Shown: piece by piece, positions 8,802 to 17,864 of the stretch
Numbering within the stretch: position 1 is the stretch's first letter
How the letters are laid out: the number at the start of each line of letters is the position of its first letter
Assembly: GCA_036734945.1 (NCBI GenBank)
Contig: DAIMXP010000012.1
Span: 22,403-86,402, forward strand
Length of the DNA stretch: 64,000 nt
Reading direction: 5' to 3'
Origin: UBA4733 sp036734945
GTDB taxonomy: Bacteria > Chloroflexota > UBA4733
Program-made: the position numbers and the translations under genes
The notes under the pieces: model-generated
Told to the model about the DNA's origin: nothing
Database searches by the model: none
What the model saw: only the letters and a program-made list of their open reading frames with translations

Positions 8802-9887
8802 ATGGACGGAGACGTCGCCGCAGCCGAACGGTCAGCGGAGCGAGCGCTAGCCGACGCGGCGCAGGCAGACGACGCGCCGACGGCGCTGGAACGTTGGCGT
8901 ATTCAGTGCCTGGGCGACAAGGGGCAGATCACGCTGCTGCTGCGTGCTATTGGCAAGCAACCGGCAGACCAGCGCAAGGCGTTCGGCATGCTGGTGCAAG
9001 CAGCGCGCGAGCGCCTGGAAACGGCCTACCGGGAGGCGCTTAGCGCCGCAGAGCATGCCAAGTTGACGACGCAACTGGCCGGTGAGCAGCTTGACGTCAC
9101 CCTGCCGGGCCGGCCTCTGCCGGCCGGCGTGCCGCACCCCACCATTCAGGCCATGCACGATATTCTGCGCGCTTTCGCCAACCTCGGCTTTCAAGCCGTC
9201 GAAGGGCCGGAGGTGGAGTGGGATTTCTTCAACTTCCAGGCGCTGAATATCCCGCCCGACCATCCGGCGCGTGACATGTGGGATACGCTCTGGGTGGACG
9301 ACCGCATGCTGCTGCGCACGCATACCTCACCAATGCAGGTGCGCTACATGCGGGAGCACGCGCCGCCCATTCGAGTGATCTTCCCCGGTCGCGTCTATCG
9401 CTACGAGCAACTAGATGCCACCCACGAGTCCCAGTTCTACCAGTTCGAAGGGCTGATGGTGGACGAGCACGTCAGCTTCGCCGATCTCAAAGGCGTCCTG
9501 ACGGACATCGCCCGCCAGCTCTTCGGCGCCCAACGCCGCACGCGCTTCCGCTGCGACTACTTCCCCTTCGTCGAGCCAGGCGCCGAGATGTCGATCGACT
9601 GTTTCCGCTGCGACGGCACGGACGCCGACTGCCGCGTCTGTAAAGGCAGCGGCTGGCTGGAGATTCTGGGCGCCGGGATGGTCCACCCTAAGGTGCTGGA
9701 GTACGGCGGGCTGGACCCGCAGCGTTACCAGGGCTTCGCCTTCGGCACCGGCATCGAGCGCATCGCCATGCCACGTTACGGCATTGAGGATATCCGGCTG
9801 TTCTACCAGAACGACCTGCGTTTCCTGCGCCAACTGCGCGTGGCGCCGGCCGAGCCGCCAACCTGGGAGCGGAGGGCGACCTGGTGA
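8802..9887 (+). CDS. pheS: Phenylalanine-tRNA ligase alpha subunit
   Basis: This 361-residue catalytic subunit of the alpha2-beta2 enzyme charges tRNA-Phe. An N-terminal coiled-coil arm (about 1-95) is followed by the class II synthetase core. Motif 2 is seen around FPGRVYRYEQLDATHESQFYQ and motif 3 around GFAFGTGIERIAM. The CFRCDGTDADCRVCKGSGW insert carries two Cys pairs, as in many bacterial PheS proteins. The last four bases overlap the pheT start (GTGA), indicating translational coupling. I found no T-box leader in the 179 bp upstream. Confidence 0.97.
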   Translation: MDGDVAAAERSAERALADAAQADDAPTALERWRIQCLGDKGQITLLLRAIGKQPADQRKAFGMLVQAARERLETAYREALSAAEHAKLTTQLAGEQLDVTLPGRPLPAGVPHPTIQAMHDILRAFANLGFQAVEGPEVEWDFFNFQALNIPPDHPARDMWDTLWVDDRMLLRTHTSPMQVRYMREHAPPIRVIFPGRVYRYEQLDATHESQFYQFEGLMVDEHVSFADLKGVLTDIARQLFGAQRRTRFRCDYFPFVEPGAEMSIDCFRCDGTDADCRVCKGSGWLEILGAGMVHPKVLEYGGLDPQRYQGFAFGTGIERIAMPRYGIEDIRLFYQNDLRFLRQLRVAPAEPPTWERRATW

Positions 9888-12340
9888 AGGCGCCGCTAAG
9901 CTGGCTGAGCGATTTCGTCCCGCTGACGCTGCCCGCCAAGCAGCTCGGCGCCCGCCTGACGATGTCCGGCACGGAACTGGAGCACATCGAGCAGACGGGC
10001 GCCGCCTGGCCCGGCCTCGTGGTGGGCAAGATTATCGCCCTGGAGAAGCACCCCAACGCTGACCGCCTGCAACTGGCGACGGTGGACACCGGCGGCGAAA
10101 CGCCGGCGCACATCGTCTGCGGCGCTACCAATATCGCGCCCGGCCAGACGGTGCCGGTCGCCTTGCCGGGCAGTACCGTCGGTGACATGTTGATCGAGCG
10201 TCGGCGCGTGCGCGGCGTCGCCTCCGAGGGCATGCTCTGTTCCCCGAAAGAGTTGGGCATCTCGGAGGACCATTCGGGCATTCTGATTCTTGACACAGGC
10301 CCGGCGCCGGGCACGCCGCTGGGCGAGGCGCTGGGCGACACCGTACTCGACCTCTATATCACGCCGAACCGCCCCGACTGCCTCTCCATTCGCGGCATCG
10401 CGCGTGAAGTGGCGGCCTTGACCAATCAGCCGCTGTGCCAGCCGGAAGCACACCCGGTGGAGACTGGCCCGCCGATCCAGGACCTGGCCGGCATCCGCGT
10501 GGAAGCCCCAGACCTCTGCCCGCGCTATGCCGCCCGGCTGGTGCGCGGTGTCAAGATCGGGCCATCACCGGACTGGTTGCAGCGACGGCTGGAAGCTGCG
10601 GGCGTGCGGGCAATCAACAACGTCGTGGATGTCAGCAACTACGTGATGCTGGAAGTCGGTCAGCCGCTGCACACCTTTGACTTCGGCCATGTGCGCGGCG
10701 GGACTGTGATCGTGCGGCGTGCGCTGGTCGACGAGACCATCCGCACCCTCGATAACACCGAACGGCCACTCACGCCCGCGATGCTGCTGATCTGCGATGC
10801 GGAGCGGGCGATTGGCGTCGCCGGCGTGATGGGCGGCAGCGACAGTGAGGTCAGCGCCGGCACGACCGACGTGCTGATCGAGTCGGCGTCGTTCGCGCCC
10901 GCCAGCATCCGGCGCACGTCACAGGCGCTCGGCCTGCGCTCAGAGGCGTCGATGCGCTTTGAGCGCGGCATCGATCCAGCCTACGTCCGTCCGGCGCTGG
11001 ATCGCGCAGCCGAACTAATCTGGCAAGTGGCAGGCGGAACGATCTGCCGCGGCGCCATCGACATCTACCCACAGCCGGAGCAGGTGCGGACGCTCCATCT
11101 GGAGCTTTCGACGCTGGAGGCCCTGCTCGGCGCCCGCTACGATCCCGCCACGGTGGAACAGACCTTGACTGCGCTTGGGTACGCCCTGACACCGAGCGGC
11201 GAGAACGCCTGGACGGTGCATGTGCCGAGCTTTCGCCGCGACGTGACGGTGGTTCCTGACCTGATCGAAGACGTGGCGCGCGTTCGCGGCTACGACGAGA
11301 TCACGCCGACGCTGCCCAGTTCCCCGCCCCCGGAGACACAGGTCAACCCCTGGCTCAGCTTCGAAGTGAGCCTGCGGACACTCTTGATGGACCTTGGACT
11401 GACCGAAACGGTGAACTATCCCCTCACCAGCAAAGAAAGCATGGCGCGGCTGCTAGCCGCCGGTCAGCCGGACTCCGGCGCGGCGTCCCAGGCGCTCTTG
11501 CCAAGCCTGCGACCGAACGGGCTGGCCGAACTGCTGGAGCAGGCGATCACGGTGCGCAACCCCCTCTCCCCGGAGTGGGGCAGTTTGCGCCTGACGCTCC
11601 TCGATAGTATGCTGCGCACCCTGGCCCTGAACGCCCGCCACAGCGCCACGGTCGCCCTCTTCGAAGTCGGGCGTGTCTACGAGCCGGCCGAACCGGATAC
11701 GCTGCCGCACGAATTGCGCACACTGTCTATCGGGTTGACCGGGCTGGAGCACCCCCCTTCCTGGCAGGAGCCGGCACGACCTTTCGACTTCTGGAGCCTC
11801 AAGGGTGTTGTGTCTGCCCTGCTGGACCGATTGGCCATCCAACCGGCTGTGTGGGAGGCGGGAACACACCCGGCGTTGCATCCCGGTCGCACGGCCTGGC
11901 TGCGGCTCGGCGCCACAACCATCGGTGTCGTGGGCGAAGTACACCCTATTTGTGCTACCGCCTATGGCCTGACTGGGCGAGCCTATGTCGCCGAACTTGA
12001 TCTGCAGTCGCTGGTTGCGTACACTGAGTCAGTGACGATCATGTCGCTGTCGCGCTATCCTGTTGTCGAGCAGGATGTCGCCGTGGTGGTCTCGATGGAG
12101 ACCCCGGCGGCGGACGTAGCGGCGGTCATCCGGCAGTCGGCCGGACCGTGGTGCCGGTCCATTCGGCTGTTTGATGTCTATAGCGGGGAGCAAGTCGGCA
12201 CTGTCAAGAAGAGTCTGGCCTTCGCCTTGACCTTTCAGGCGCAGGATCGCACGTTGACGGTGGAGGAGGTTAACCAGGCGCGGGGACACATTCAGGAGGC
12301 GCTCGCTGCCACCCTGGGCGCCACTCTCCGCGCCGGTTAG
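9884..12340 (+). CDS. pheT: Phenylalanine-tRNA ligase beta subunit
   Basis: This 818-residue beta subunit starts with GTG inside the end of pheS. Recognisable parts are the tRNA-binding OB domain (HPNADRLQLATVDTGG, about 64-79), the B3/B4 editing domain (including SIRGIAREVAAL and the NNVVDVSNYVMLE segment), the B5 domain with DLIEDVARVRGYDEI, and a C-terminal anticodon-binding (FDX-ACB) domain ending in RTLTVEEVNQ. Length is in the normal range of about 800. It forms the holoenzyme with PheS. A CvpA-like gene follows 6 bp later. Confidence 0.97.
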   Translation: MKAPLSWLSDFVPLTLPAKQLGARLTMSGTELEHIEQTGAAWPGLVVGKIIALEKHPNADRLQLATVDTGGETPAHIVCGATNIAPGQTVPVALPGSTVGDMLIERRRVRGVASEGMLCSPKELGISEDHSGILILDTGPAPGTPLGEALGDTVLDLYITPNRPDCLSIRGIAREVAALTNQPLCQPEAHPVETGPPIQDLAGIRVEAPDLCPRYAARLVRGVKIGPSPDWLQRRLEAAGVRAINNVVDVSNYVMLEVGQPLHTFDFGHVRGGTVIVRRALVDETIRTLDNTERPLTPAMLLICDAERAIGVAGVMGGSDSEVSAGTTDVLIESASFAPASIRRTSQALGLRSEASMRFERGIDPAYVRPALDRAAELIWQVAGGTICRGAIDIYPQPEQVRTLHLELSTLEALLGARYDPATVEQTLTALGYALTPSGENAWTVHVPSFRRDVTVVPDLIEDVARVRGYDEITPTLPSSPPPETQVNPWLSFEVSLRTLLMDLGLTETVNYPLTSKESMARLLAAGQPDSGAASQALLPSLRPNGLAELLEQAITVRNPLSPEWGSLRLTLLDSMLRTLALNARHSATVALFEVGRVYEPAEPDTLPHELRTLSIGLTGLEHPPSWQEPARPFDFWSLKGVVSALLDRLAIQPAVWEAGTHPALHPGRTAWLRLGATTIGVVGEVHPICATAYGLTGRAYVAELDLQSLVAYTESVTIMSLSRYPVVEQDVAVVVSMETPAADVAAVIRQSAGPWCRSIRLFDVYSGEQVGTVKKSLAFALTFQAQDRTLTVEEVNQARGHIQEALAATLGATLRAG

Positions 12341-12346
12341 GCACAC

Positions 12347-12904
12347 ATGCCAAACTGGATCGACATCGCCGTCCCGGTCCTCGTGTTCATCACGGTGGTC
12401 TGGGGCTTCAGCACCGGCTACTGGTACGCGCTCGTCCTGCTCATCTCCATCCTGGTCGGTCTGGTGATCGGCGCACGCTTTGATAGCAGCGCGGCAACGC
12501 AGGTTGGACGGGTGCTCACGAGCACCGGGTTCCCGCTCCTGGAGGCGCTCGTGTTCGTCGTCCTGACGATCATCGCCACTGGTGTCACTGCCGGCATCGT
12601 TGGCTGGCTCCTTGGGTTTGCCCGCCCGGAAACCCGCGCCGCCCGCGCCTTGCCCTCCGCCCACTTCTTCGGCGCCCTGTTCGGCCTTGGCTTTGGAGCC
12701 GTACTGGCCTCCGTGCTCTTGATGGCCGCCTACCTTGGCAGCAGCGATGCCTCGAGCCAGTCGGCGTCGGCGGCAGCCGCCCTGCGCGCCACGCTCGACC
12801 GGTCGACGGTGACACCGGGCGTCTGGCGGCTGGTCCACCTGGAGCAGCGCGGCATGAAGCCGCTCCTAGGCCCCAGCACACTGCCACCCTTTAACGTGCC
12901 GTAA
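12347..12904 (+). CDS. CvpA-like integral membrane protein
   Basis: A 185-residue protein with about four hydrophobic segments (roughly residues 5-22, 25-43, 62-88 and 103-125), arranged like the CvpA/colicin V production family. The start NWIDIAVPVLVFITVVWGFSTGYW matches the usual 'D-hhhhhh-hhh-G-h-x-G' opening of CvpA proteins. CvpA members are linked to envelope homeostasis. It follows pheT by 6 bp and is followed by a solute-binding protein gene 7 bp later, so it is probably co-transcribed. Assignment rests on topology and the N-terminal pattern. Confidence 0.65.
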   Translation: MPNWIDIAVPVLVFITVVWGFSTGYWYALVLLISILVGLVIGARFDSSAATQVGRVLTSTGFPLLEALVFVVLTIIATGVTAGIVGWLLGFARPETRAARALPSAHFFGALFGLGFGAVLASVLLMAAYLGSSDASSQSASAAAALRATLDRSTVTPGVWRLVHLEQRGMKPLLGPSTLPPFNVP

Positions 12905-12911
12905 AGGCTTC

Positions 12912-13700
12912 GTGAAGGCGGTCTACCTCGTCGGGCTGTTGCTCATCTTCGTGCTCGTCGCCCTTGGCTGGCACGCTGTCGCTCGCCCAACACCACCACA
13001 TCACCCTCTGCCACCGGACACCGGCATGGCCCAGGTAGGCGCCAGCGGGGTGCTCCGCGTGGCCATGGACGCCAGCTATCCGCCGTTCGCCGTCGCGACG
13101 GCCGATGGCAGCCTGCATGGCTTCGACGTTGACCTGGCCCGCGCTATTGCCGTCCGATTAAACGTCACGACAAGCCTGTTGAACATCAGCGAAGACGGTC
13201 TGCCCGATGCGCTGATCGCCAATCAGGCCGATGTCGTCATCTCTGAGCAACGACCCGATCCACGCCTCCGCCTCGCCTACAGCGTTCCCTATTACAACGC
13301 CGGTCAGGTGCTCCTGGTGGCGGGGAACAATCGCCAGGTCACGAGTTTCGCCGACCTCCGCCAGCAGACCGTCGGCGTCGAGCTGGGCAGCGACGCCGAC
13401 GAGTGGCTGCGGCGGCAACAGACGACGCCGGTTCTGGTGAAACACTACGGCGCCGTTGCCGCCGCCATCAACGATCTGACCGCCGGCGCCATAGCGGCGT
13501 TCGTCACCGACGCGCCAACCGCCGCCGGGTTGCTCCGGCAAGGCGACGGCGTTCGGCTCGTCGGCCCGGCGCTGACCCAGGACCCGTATGTTGTGGCTGC
13601 GGCGCCCCAGAACCTTTCGTTGATTCGAGCCGTGGACCAGGCGCTGGCTGCGCTGCAGGCAGACGGCACGCTTCAGGCGCTGCTGACGAAGGATATCTGA
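12912..13700 (+). CDS. Amino-acid ABC transporter substrate-binding protein
   Basis: This 262-residue protein starts at GTG and has an N-terminal hydrophobic segment (about 4-18) that could be a signal anchor. The family 3 solute-binding fold follows: GVLRVAMDASYPPFA (about 37-51), GFDVDLARAIA, LGSDADEWLRR and a C-terminal PQNLSLIRAVDQALAALQADG segment. Such proteins capture polar amino acids outside the membrane. No permease or ATPase gene is adjacent, so the partner transporter must be encoded elsewhere, or the protein acts as a sensor domain. There is no lipobox cysteine near the N-terminus. Confidence 0.85.
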   Translation: MKAVYLVGLLLIFVLVALGWHAVARPTPPHHPLPPDTGMAQVGASGVLRVAMDASYPPFAVATADGSLHGFDVDLARAIAVRLNVTTSLLNISEDGLPDALIANQADVVISEQRPDPRLRLAYSVPYYNAGQVLLVAGNNRQVTSFADLRQQTVGVELGSDADEWLRRQQTTPVLVKHYGAVAAAINDLTAGAIAAFVTDAPTAAGLLRQGDGVRLVGPALTQDPYVVAAAPQNLSLIRAVDQALAALQADGTLQALLTKDI

Positions 13701-13712
13701 CCATCACCGCTA

Positions 13713-14645
13713 TCACTGCCCGATCGCCGGTTCAAAAACGCGAATACACGCATCAACCGTTGTGCGCAGGGGCGCCGTTGCTTCCGTGTGGGACCGCCTG
13801 GCTGCATCGATGTTCCAACCGAAGGGCGTCATCGTGAGCAGGTCGCCGATCATTGCAGCACTCGGTAGGTCTATGTCGTAGGTGAGCTCCGTCTCGGTTC
13901 GCAACGTGAAGTGCGGCGCCAGGTTGGCAAGTATCTGGTCCGCCTGGTGCGGTAACACTTCTGGGTAGAGGAGTTGCCGCAACGAATAGAGGTGCCTGGG
14001 ACCGGGACCGACGACGATGAGTAAACCGCCAGGTCGCAGCACTCGCTGAAACTCCATTGGAGCAAGCGGTGCGAAGATACTCAGGATTATGTCCAGAGAT
14101 GAGCTGACCAGGGGAAGGCCAACGATACTCGCCACCAGCCAGTGCATAGCCTTGCTGCGATGCGTGGCGTACTGCATGGCGTGCCGGGAGACATCGACGC
14201 CGTACAAGTCCGGCGCAGAGGCAGGCGTTCGCGCAGTCAAGGCGCTGTGGAGGTATGCGAGGTAATAGCCTTCGCCAGCGCCGGCATCGAGAATGTGGGA
14301 GCGGTCTCCCTGTAGCGCGTGGGACAGCGCGGTGAGGACTGTGCTGTTGATCTCGTTGGCCAGCGCCGAATAGAAGCCGCCCTCCAGGAAACGCCGACGG
14401 GAGAGGATCATCTCCCGGTTGTCACCGGGGTCCTTGGAATGGCGGCGCGAGGACGGCAACAGGTTAACGTAGCCTTGCCGGGCGATATCGTAGGAGTGAC
14501 CGTTCGCACAACTGTACGTGCGCTCCTGGCGGCGCAACCCGGCGTGGCAATGGGGACAGCGCAGGACGCCGCCCGGCAGGTCATCATCTGGCGGCAGGAC
14601 GCGTGCCACCGACGTTGCCTGATCGGGGCAGGTAGGCGGCGTCAA
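13713..14645 (-). CDS. rlmA: 23S rRNA (guanine-N1)-methyltransferase RlmA-type
   Basis: This 310-residue protein matches the RlmA family, which methylates N1 of a guanine in 23S rRNA helix 35. The N-terminal zinc finger is CPHC followed by CANGHSYD, then the family hallmark RQGYVNLLPS and DPGDNREMI. The SAM-binding motif is ILDAGAGEGYY, and the C-terminal MTPFGWN is also conserved. The start is probably TTG 14645, overlapping the stop of the upstream glycerate kinase gene (TTGA); an in-frame GTG about 36 bases downstream is an alternative. It forms an operon with the kinase. Confidence 0.9.
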   Translation of the reverse strand: MTPPTCPDQATSVARVLPPDDDLPGGVLRCPHCHAGLRRQERTYSCANGHSYDIARQGYVNLLPSSRRHSKDPGDNREMILSRRRFLEGGFYSALANEINSTVLTALSHALQGDRSHILDAGAGEGYYLAYLHSALTARTPASAPDLYGVDVSRHAMQYATHRSKAMHWLVASIVGLPLVSSSLDIILSIFAPLAPMEFQRVLRPGGLLIVVGPGPRHLYSLRQLLYPEVLPHQADQILANLAPHFTLRTETELTYDIDLPSAAMIGDLLTMTPFGWNIDAARRSHTEATAPLRTTVDACIRVFEPAIGQ

Positions 14646-15976
14646 GAGACCAGGACCAGAAAGAGATCGTTCACGTTCGTGCCGCTCGGACCGGTGCGGA
14701 TCAGCGCACCAGCCGCGTCGAGCAGCGGGTAGGCATCGTTGCGCTCCAGCGCCGCTCGTGCCTGCAACCCCTGGGCAGCGGCGCGGCGCACGGTGTCGCC
14801 ATCGACGATGGCGCCGGCGGCGTCGGTGGGGCCATCGCCACCGTCGGTCGCCAGCGCGGCAAGGCTGATGTCGGCCTGGCCTTCCAGCAGCAAAGCCGCC
14901 GCCAGCGCCAACTCCTGATTGCGACCGCCCGTGCCGTCACCACGCACGGTGACGGTTGTCTCGCCGCCGGCCAGCAGGCAGAACGGTCGGGAATATCGCT
15001 GCGCGGCACGGCGGGCCTCCGCCAGCAGCAGGGCTGCCACGTCGCGCGCCTCGCCTTGCATGGTCGTGCTGTAGCGCAGGGTGACGTAGCCCTCTTGCTC
15101 GGCCGCTCGTTGAGCAGCCAGGCAAGCCTGTTCCAGCCCGGCGATCACGTGAGCACGCGCGCGGGCGAAGCAGGGATCACCAGCCTTGGGCGTCTCGCCT
15201 ATCTCCCCACGCCGGCCGGCTCGCAGCCGTTCCAGGACCGGCGGCGGTATCTGCTCCGATAAGCCGTATCGCTCGATCACGGCCAGCGCCTCGGCAAACG
15301 TTGAGGCATCCGGCACGGTCGGTCCGGAGGCAATGACATCGACAGCATCCCCAATCACGTCGGAAAGCAGGAGCGTGATAAACGTCGCGCCGTTCGCGGC
15401 ACGAGCAAGTTGCCCGCCCTTGACGGCCGAGCAGTGTTTGCGAACTGCGTTGATCTCGTTTATCGTGCAGCCGGCACGCAGTAGCGCGCTGGTCAGCGCC
15501 TGCTTATCCACGAGCGTCAGGGGCGCAGCCGGCGCCACCAGCAGCGCCGAGCCGCCGCCGGACAGCAGGCAGATCAGGAGGTCCTCCGGGCCTGCCGTGG
15601 CCACGAGCGCCAGTAGGTCCCTTGTGGCAGCCACGCCGGCGGCGTCCGGCACCGGGTGCGCGGCTTCGCGCACCTGCACGTGCCGCAACGGTCCGCCGTG
15701 CCCTTCTTTCACGATCACTAGACCGGCGTCAAGCCGGTCGCCGAGAATCCGCTCCAGTTCCGTCGCCATAGGCACGCCGGCCTTGCCGGCCCCGACGACC
15801 AGCACGCGCCGGAAGTGCGCGAGGTCGTATCGCGTGTCACCAGCAAGCAGCATCTCGCCCTCGCGCTGCAGGTGTACCCGCACGGCCGCCGCCGGGTCGG
15901 CCGCCGCCACTGCCGCGCGGTAACAGCGCAGCGCCACGTCGCGCCGCTCCTGTGTGCCCGCTGATTCCGTCCCCAT
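14642..15976 (-). CDS. Glycerate 2-kinase (DUF4147/MOFRL)
   Basis: A 444-residue kinase that phosphorylates D-glycerate to 2-phosphoglycerate, feeding sugar-acid or photorespiration-type carbon into glycolysis. The N-terminal DUF4147 domain shows VLVVGAGKAGVPMA, LLSGGGSALL and INAVRKHCSAVKGGQLA. The C-terminal MOFRL domain shows LLAGGETTVTV, GTGGRNQELALAAA and TDGGDGPTDAAGA. ATG 15976 has GAGAGGAG upstream. It could complete the sugar-acid pathway suggested at the left edge of the window, which is inference. Confidence 0.92.
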   Translation of the reverse strand: MGTESAGTQERRDVALRCYRAAVAAADPAAAVRVHLQREGEMLLAGDTRYDLAHFRRVLVVGAGKAGVPMATELERILGDRLDAGLVIVKEGHGGPLRHVQVREAAHPVPDAAGVAATRDLLALVATAGPEDLLICLLSGGGSALLVAPAAPLTLVDKQALTSALLRAGCTINEINAVRKHCSAVKGGQLARAANGATFITLLLSDVIGDAVDVIASGPTVPDASTFAEALAVIERYGLSEQIPPPVLERLRAGRRGEIGETPKAGDPCFARARAHVIAGLEQACLAAQRAAEQEGYVTLRYSTTMQGEARDVAALLLAEARRAAQRYSRPFCLLAGGETTVTVRGDGTGGRNQELALAAALLLEGQADISLAALATDGGDGPTDAAGAIVDGDTVRRAAAQGLQARAALERNDAYPLLDAAGALIRTGPSGTNVNDLFLVLVS

Positions 15977-16067
15977 TGCGCTCCTCTCGCCTGCGGCCCG
16001 CGCTGTCGAGCATCGGGCGTATCGTATGGTAAGTGATGAGCAACGCGAAGTACGACGTGATGAGGGG

Positions 16068-16205
16068 CCCGGCGACTGAAGTCGCGGCTACCACGAGCGA
16101 ATGGTCAGCCTGCGGCTGCCGGCACCTCCGCGGGCTGGGAACGAGTCCACGAAGCGCCCAGAGGGCACCCGCTTCGCAAGGCTAGCCCGCGAATTTGTTC
16201 GCCGG
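16068..16205. repeat. Inverted repeat family II, diverged copy
   Basis: Imperfect inverted repeat: left arm CCCGGCGACTGAAGTCGCGG from 16068, right arm GCTAGCCCGCGAATTTGTTC extending to 16205. It is related to the better preserved element at 17140-17268 and lies between the divergent glycerate kinase and hydrolase genes. Confidence 0.6.
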
Positions 16206-16242
16206 ACCGGCTGGATGCGCCTGATTGAGAACGGATAGCAGC

Positions 16243-17049
16243 ATGTCGGGGCGAACAGCATGGACGGAACGCACGATCGTGCTGCCTCGTCTGCCCATCC
16301 ACTTGCGTGAACTGCCGTCTCCCGGCCCGGCGCTGCTCCTACTGCATGGCCTGGGGGTGGATGGGACCATTTGGCAGGCCATCGGACGGCGGCTCACCCC
16401 TGCTTTCTCGCTCCTGGCAGCGGACTTGCGCGGTCACGGCTGGAGCGGGCGCCCTATCGCCGGCTACCGGGCAGCCGATTATGCCGTCGACGTTGCTGAA
16501 CTGCTGGAACGCCTGGCCGGCGAGTACGGCACGCTTCATCTCCTGGGCCATTCGCTCGGCGCGCTGGCAGCACTGGGAGGGGCGGCGCTCAATCCATCGG
16601 CGGTGCAGCGGCTCATCCTGGAGGACCCGCCCCTGAATGGACCCGGACCTCTCGGCCCCTACCTGCGCGGCGTCCTGGTTACCAAGCACGAGTCACGTGC
16701 TGCCCTGTTGCAAACGGTGCAGCACTTCCAGCCGGAACTGGGCGAGTTGGTCGGCAATATCCATGCCTCCATGTGGGAGCGCACCGCCGACGCGGCCTTA
16801 CAAGAGATCCTCAACGCGCCGAAAACGGTGTTTGACGTGAACGGCTGGCTAGAGGAGGTGACGGCCCCCACGTTGCTCATGGCGGCGGACCCGGCACTGG
16901 ACGCCCGCTTGCATCCGGCGGACGCCGCCGCTGCGTTGAACAGTCTTCGCGATGGACGCCTGGTAGAGTTCCCTGGCGCCGGTCACGTCATCCACGGGCA
17001 ACGGGCCGCGCAGTTCTGCCGGATCGTGACGGAGTTCCTGGGGGCGTAA
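16243..17049 (+). CDS. Alpha/beta hydrolase
   Basis: A 268-residue alpha/beta-hydrolase fold protein. It has the oxyanion-region LLLHGLGVDG, the strand-turn AADLRGHGWSGRP, the nucleophile elbow GHSLGA and a C-terminal histidine in GAGHVIHG. The acid is probably the Asp in LLMAADPALD. ATG 16243 is chosen over an in-frame TTG at 16225. Substrate cannot be deduced; relatives include esterases, lactonases and C-C bond hydrolases. It stands alone between two repeat-bearing gaps. Confidence 0.85.
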   Translation: MSGRTAWTERTIVLPRLPIHLRELPSPGPALLLLHGLGVDGTIWQAIGRRLTPAFSLLAADLRGHGWSGRPIAGYRAADYAVDVAELLERLAGEYGTLHLLGHSLGALAALGGAALNPSAVQRLILEDPPLNGPGPLGPYLRGVLVTKHESRAALLQTVQHFQPELGELVGNIHASMWERTADAALQEILNAPKTVFDVNGWLEEVTAPTLLMAADPALDARLHPADAAAALNSLRDGRLVEFPGAGHVIHGQRAAQFCRIVTEFLGA

Positions 17050-17400
17050 AGCTCGGTCGCACCATGCCGACGAAGGCCTGCGCAACGAGTGCGCCGCAAA
17101 GTTTTGCGCGGGCTGCTTGCCAACGGCGTCTCCGCCGCGCCCGGCGACTGAAGTCGCGGGCTAGCACCCACGCTACGCGCGGGTACCCGGCGAAGCCCGC
17201 CTTCGCGGGCTGACCGAGTCCGCGCAGGCGGACTTCGCATCGTGTAGCCCGCGACTTCAGTCGCCGGGAGGTCCCAAGCATCCGGTACAAAACTTTGCGG
17301 CGCACTCCTGCGCAACACGCTGCTCAATCGCCATGGGTCGTGCGATATACTCAGCCGGGAGTTCCAATGTTCCGCGTAGGCCATCAGAGGGACCTGTGCC
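17050..17400. other. 351-bp gap filled by nested inverted repeats
   Basis: No gene is seen here. Most of the gap (17081-17315) is a nested palindromic element, described separately. The last 85 bases precede hicB and contain TATACT at 17346-17351, a possible -10 element without a convincing -35. Confidence 0.7.
17081..17315. repeat. Nested inverted repeat, family II
   Basis: Outer arms at about 17081-17106 and 17287-17315 share GAGTGCGCCGCAAAGTTTTG and its complement. Inner arms at 17140-17163 and 17245-17268 share CCCGGCGACTGAAGTCGCGG plus GCTA and complement. Between them lie further short palindromes such as AAGCCCGCCTTCGCGGGCT. The whole could fold into a long stem with side hairpins. 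Confidence 0.8.
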
Positions 17401-17643
17401 ATGCTGACCGACTACCTCACTGCCGCTATGCATCAGGCTCATTACGAGATTCTGGAAGATGGCAACTTCTATGGCCAGATTCCGGGATTTGCCGGCGTCT
17501 TTGCCAGCCAGTCCACGCTGGAGGCGACGCGTCAGGAGTTGCAAAGCGTTCTGGAAGGCTGGATATTGCTCGGGCTGCGTCTCGGTGATGCCCTTCCGGT
17601 GGTGAATGGCATCGACCTGGCGCCCGCACTGCACGTGGCCTGA
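17401..17643 (+). CDS. HicB-type antitoxin
   Basis: An 80-residue protein with the HicB partial RNase H-like fold: HYEILEDGNFYGQIPGFAGVFASQSTLEATRQELQ, where G-x-I-P-G-x-x-G-V-x-A is the family signature. There is no obvious C-terminal DNA-binding domain, so this is a short HicB. The gene ends exactly where the HicA-like gene begins (stop TGA then GTG with no gap). GAGGGA lies about 9 bases before the ATG. It probably neutralises the downstream toxin. The antitoxin-first order is opposite to the classic hicA-hicB order but is seen elsewhere. Confidence 0.8.
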   Translation: MLTDYLTAAMHQAHYEILEDGNFYGQIPGFAGVFASQSTLEATRQELQSVLEGWILLGLRLGDALPVVNGIDLAPALHVA

Positions 17644-17862
17644 GTGGCACGAATTGGTCCAATCGCCCGCCGCGACCTCATCGGCGTATTTCGCCGGTTA
17701 GGCTTCGACGGGCCGTACGCCGGCGGAAACCACGAATATATGCGTCGCGCCGGCCACAAAGTCTACATTCCGAACCCCCACGATGGCGTCATAAGCGGTC
17801 CCTTCTTACGTCGCCTCCTTGATCAGGCCGGCGTAACGCCCGAGGAGTGGGGGCGATTGTAG
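17644..17862 (+). CDS. HicA-type mRNA interferase toxin
   Basis: A 72-residue basic protein with the double-stranded RNA-binding-like HicA fold. RRDLIGVFRRLGFDGPYAGGNHEYMRR contains the G-x-x-H motif with probable catalytic H30, and VYIPNPH and GPFLRRLLDQAGVTPEEW fit the family C-terminus. It starts with GTG immediately after the hicB stop. HicA toxins cleave mRNA when the antitoxin is lost. The gene converges on the response regulator with only 2 bp between stops. Confidence 0.82.
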   Translation: MARIGPIARRDLIGVFRRLGFDGPYAGGNHEYMRRAGHKVYIPNPHDGVISGPFLRRLLDQAGVTPEEWGRL

Positions 17863-17864
17863 CC

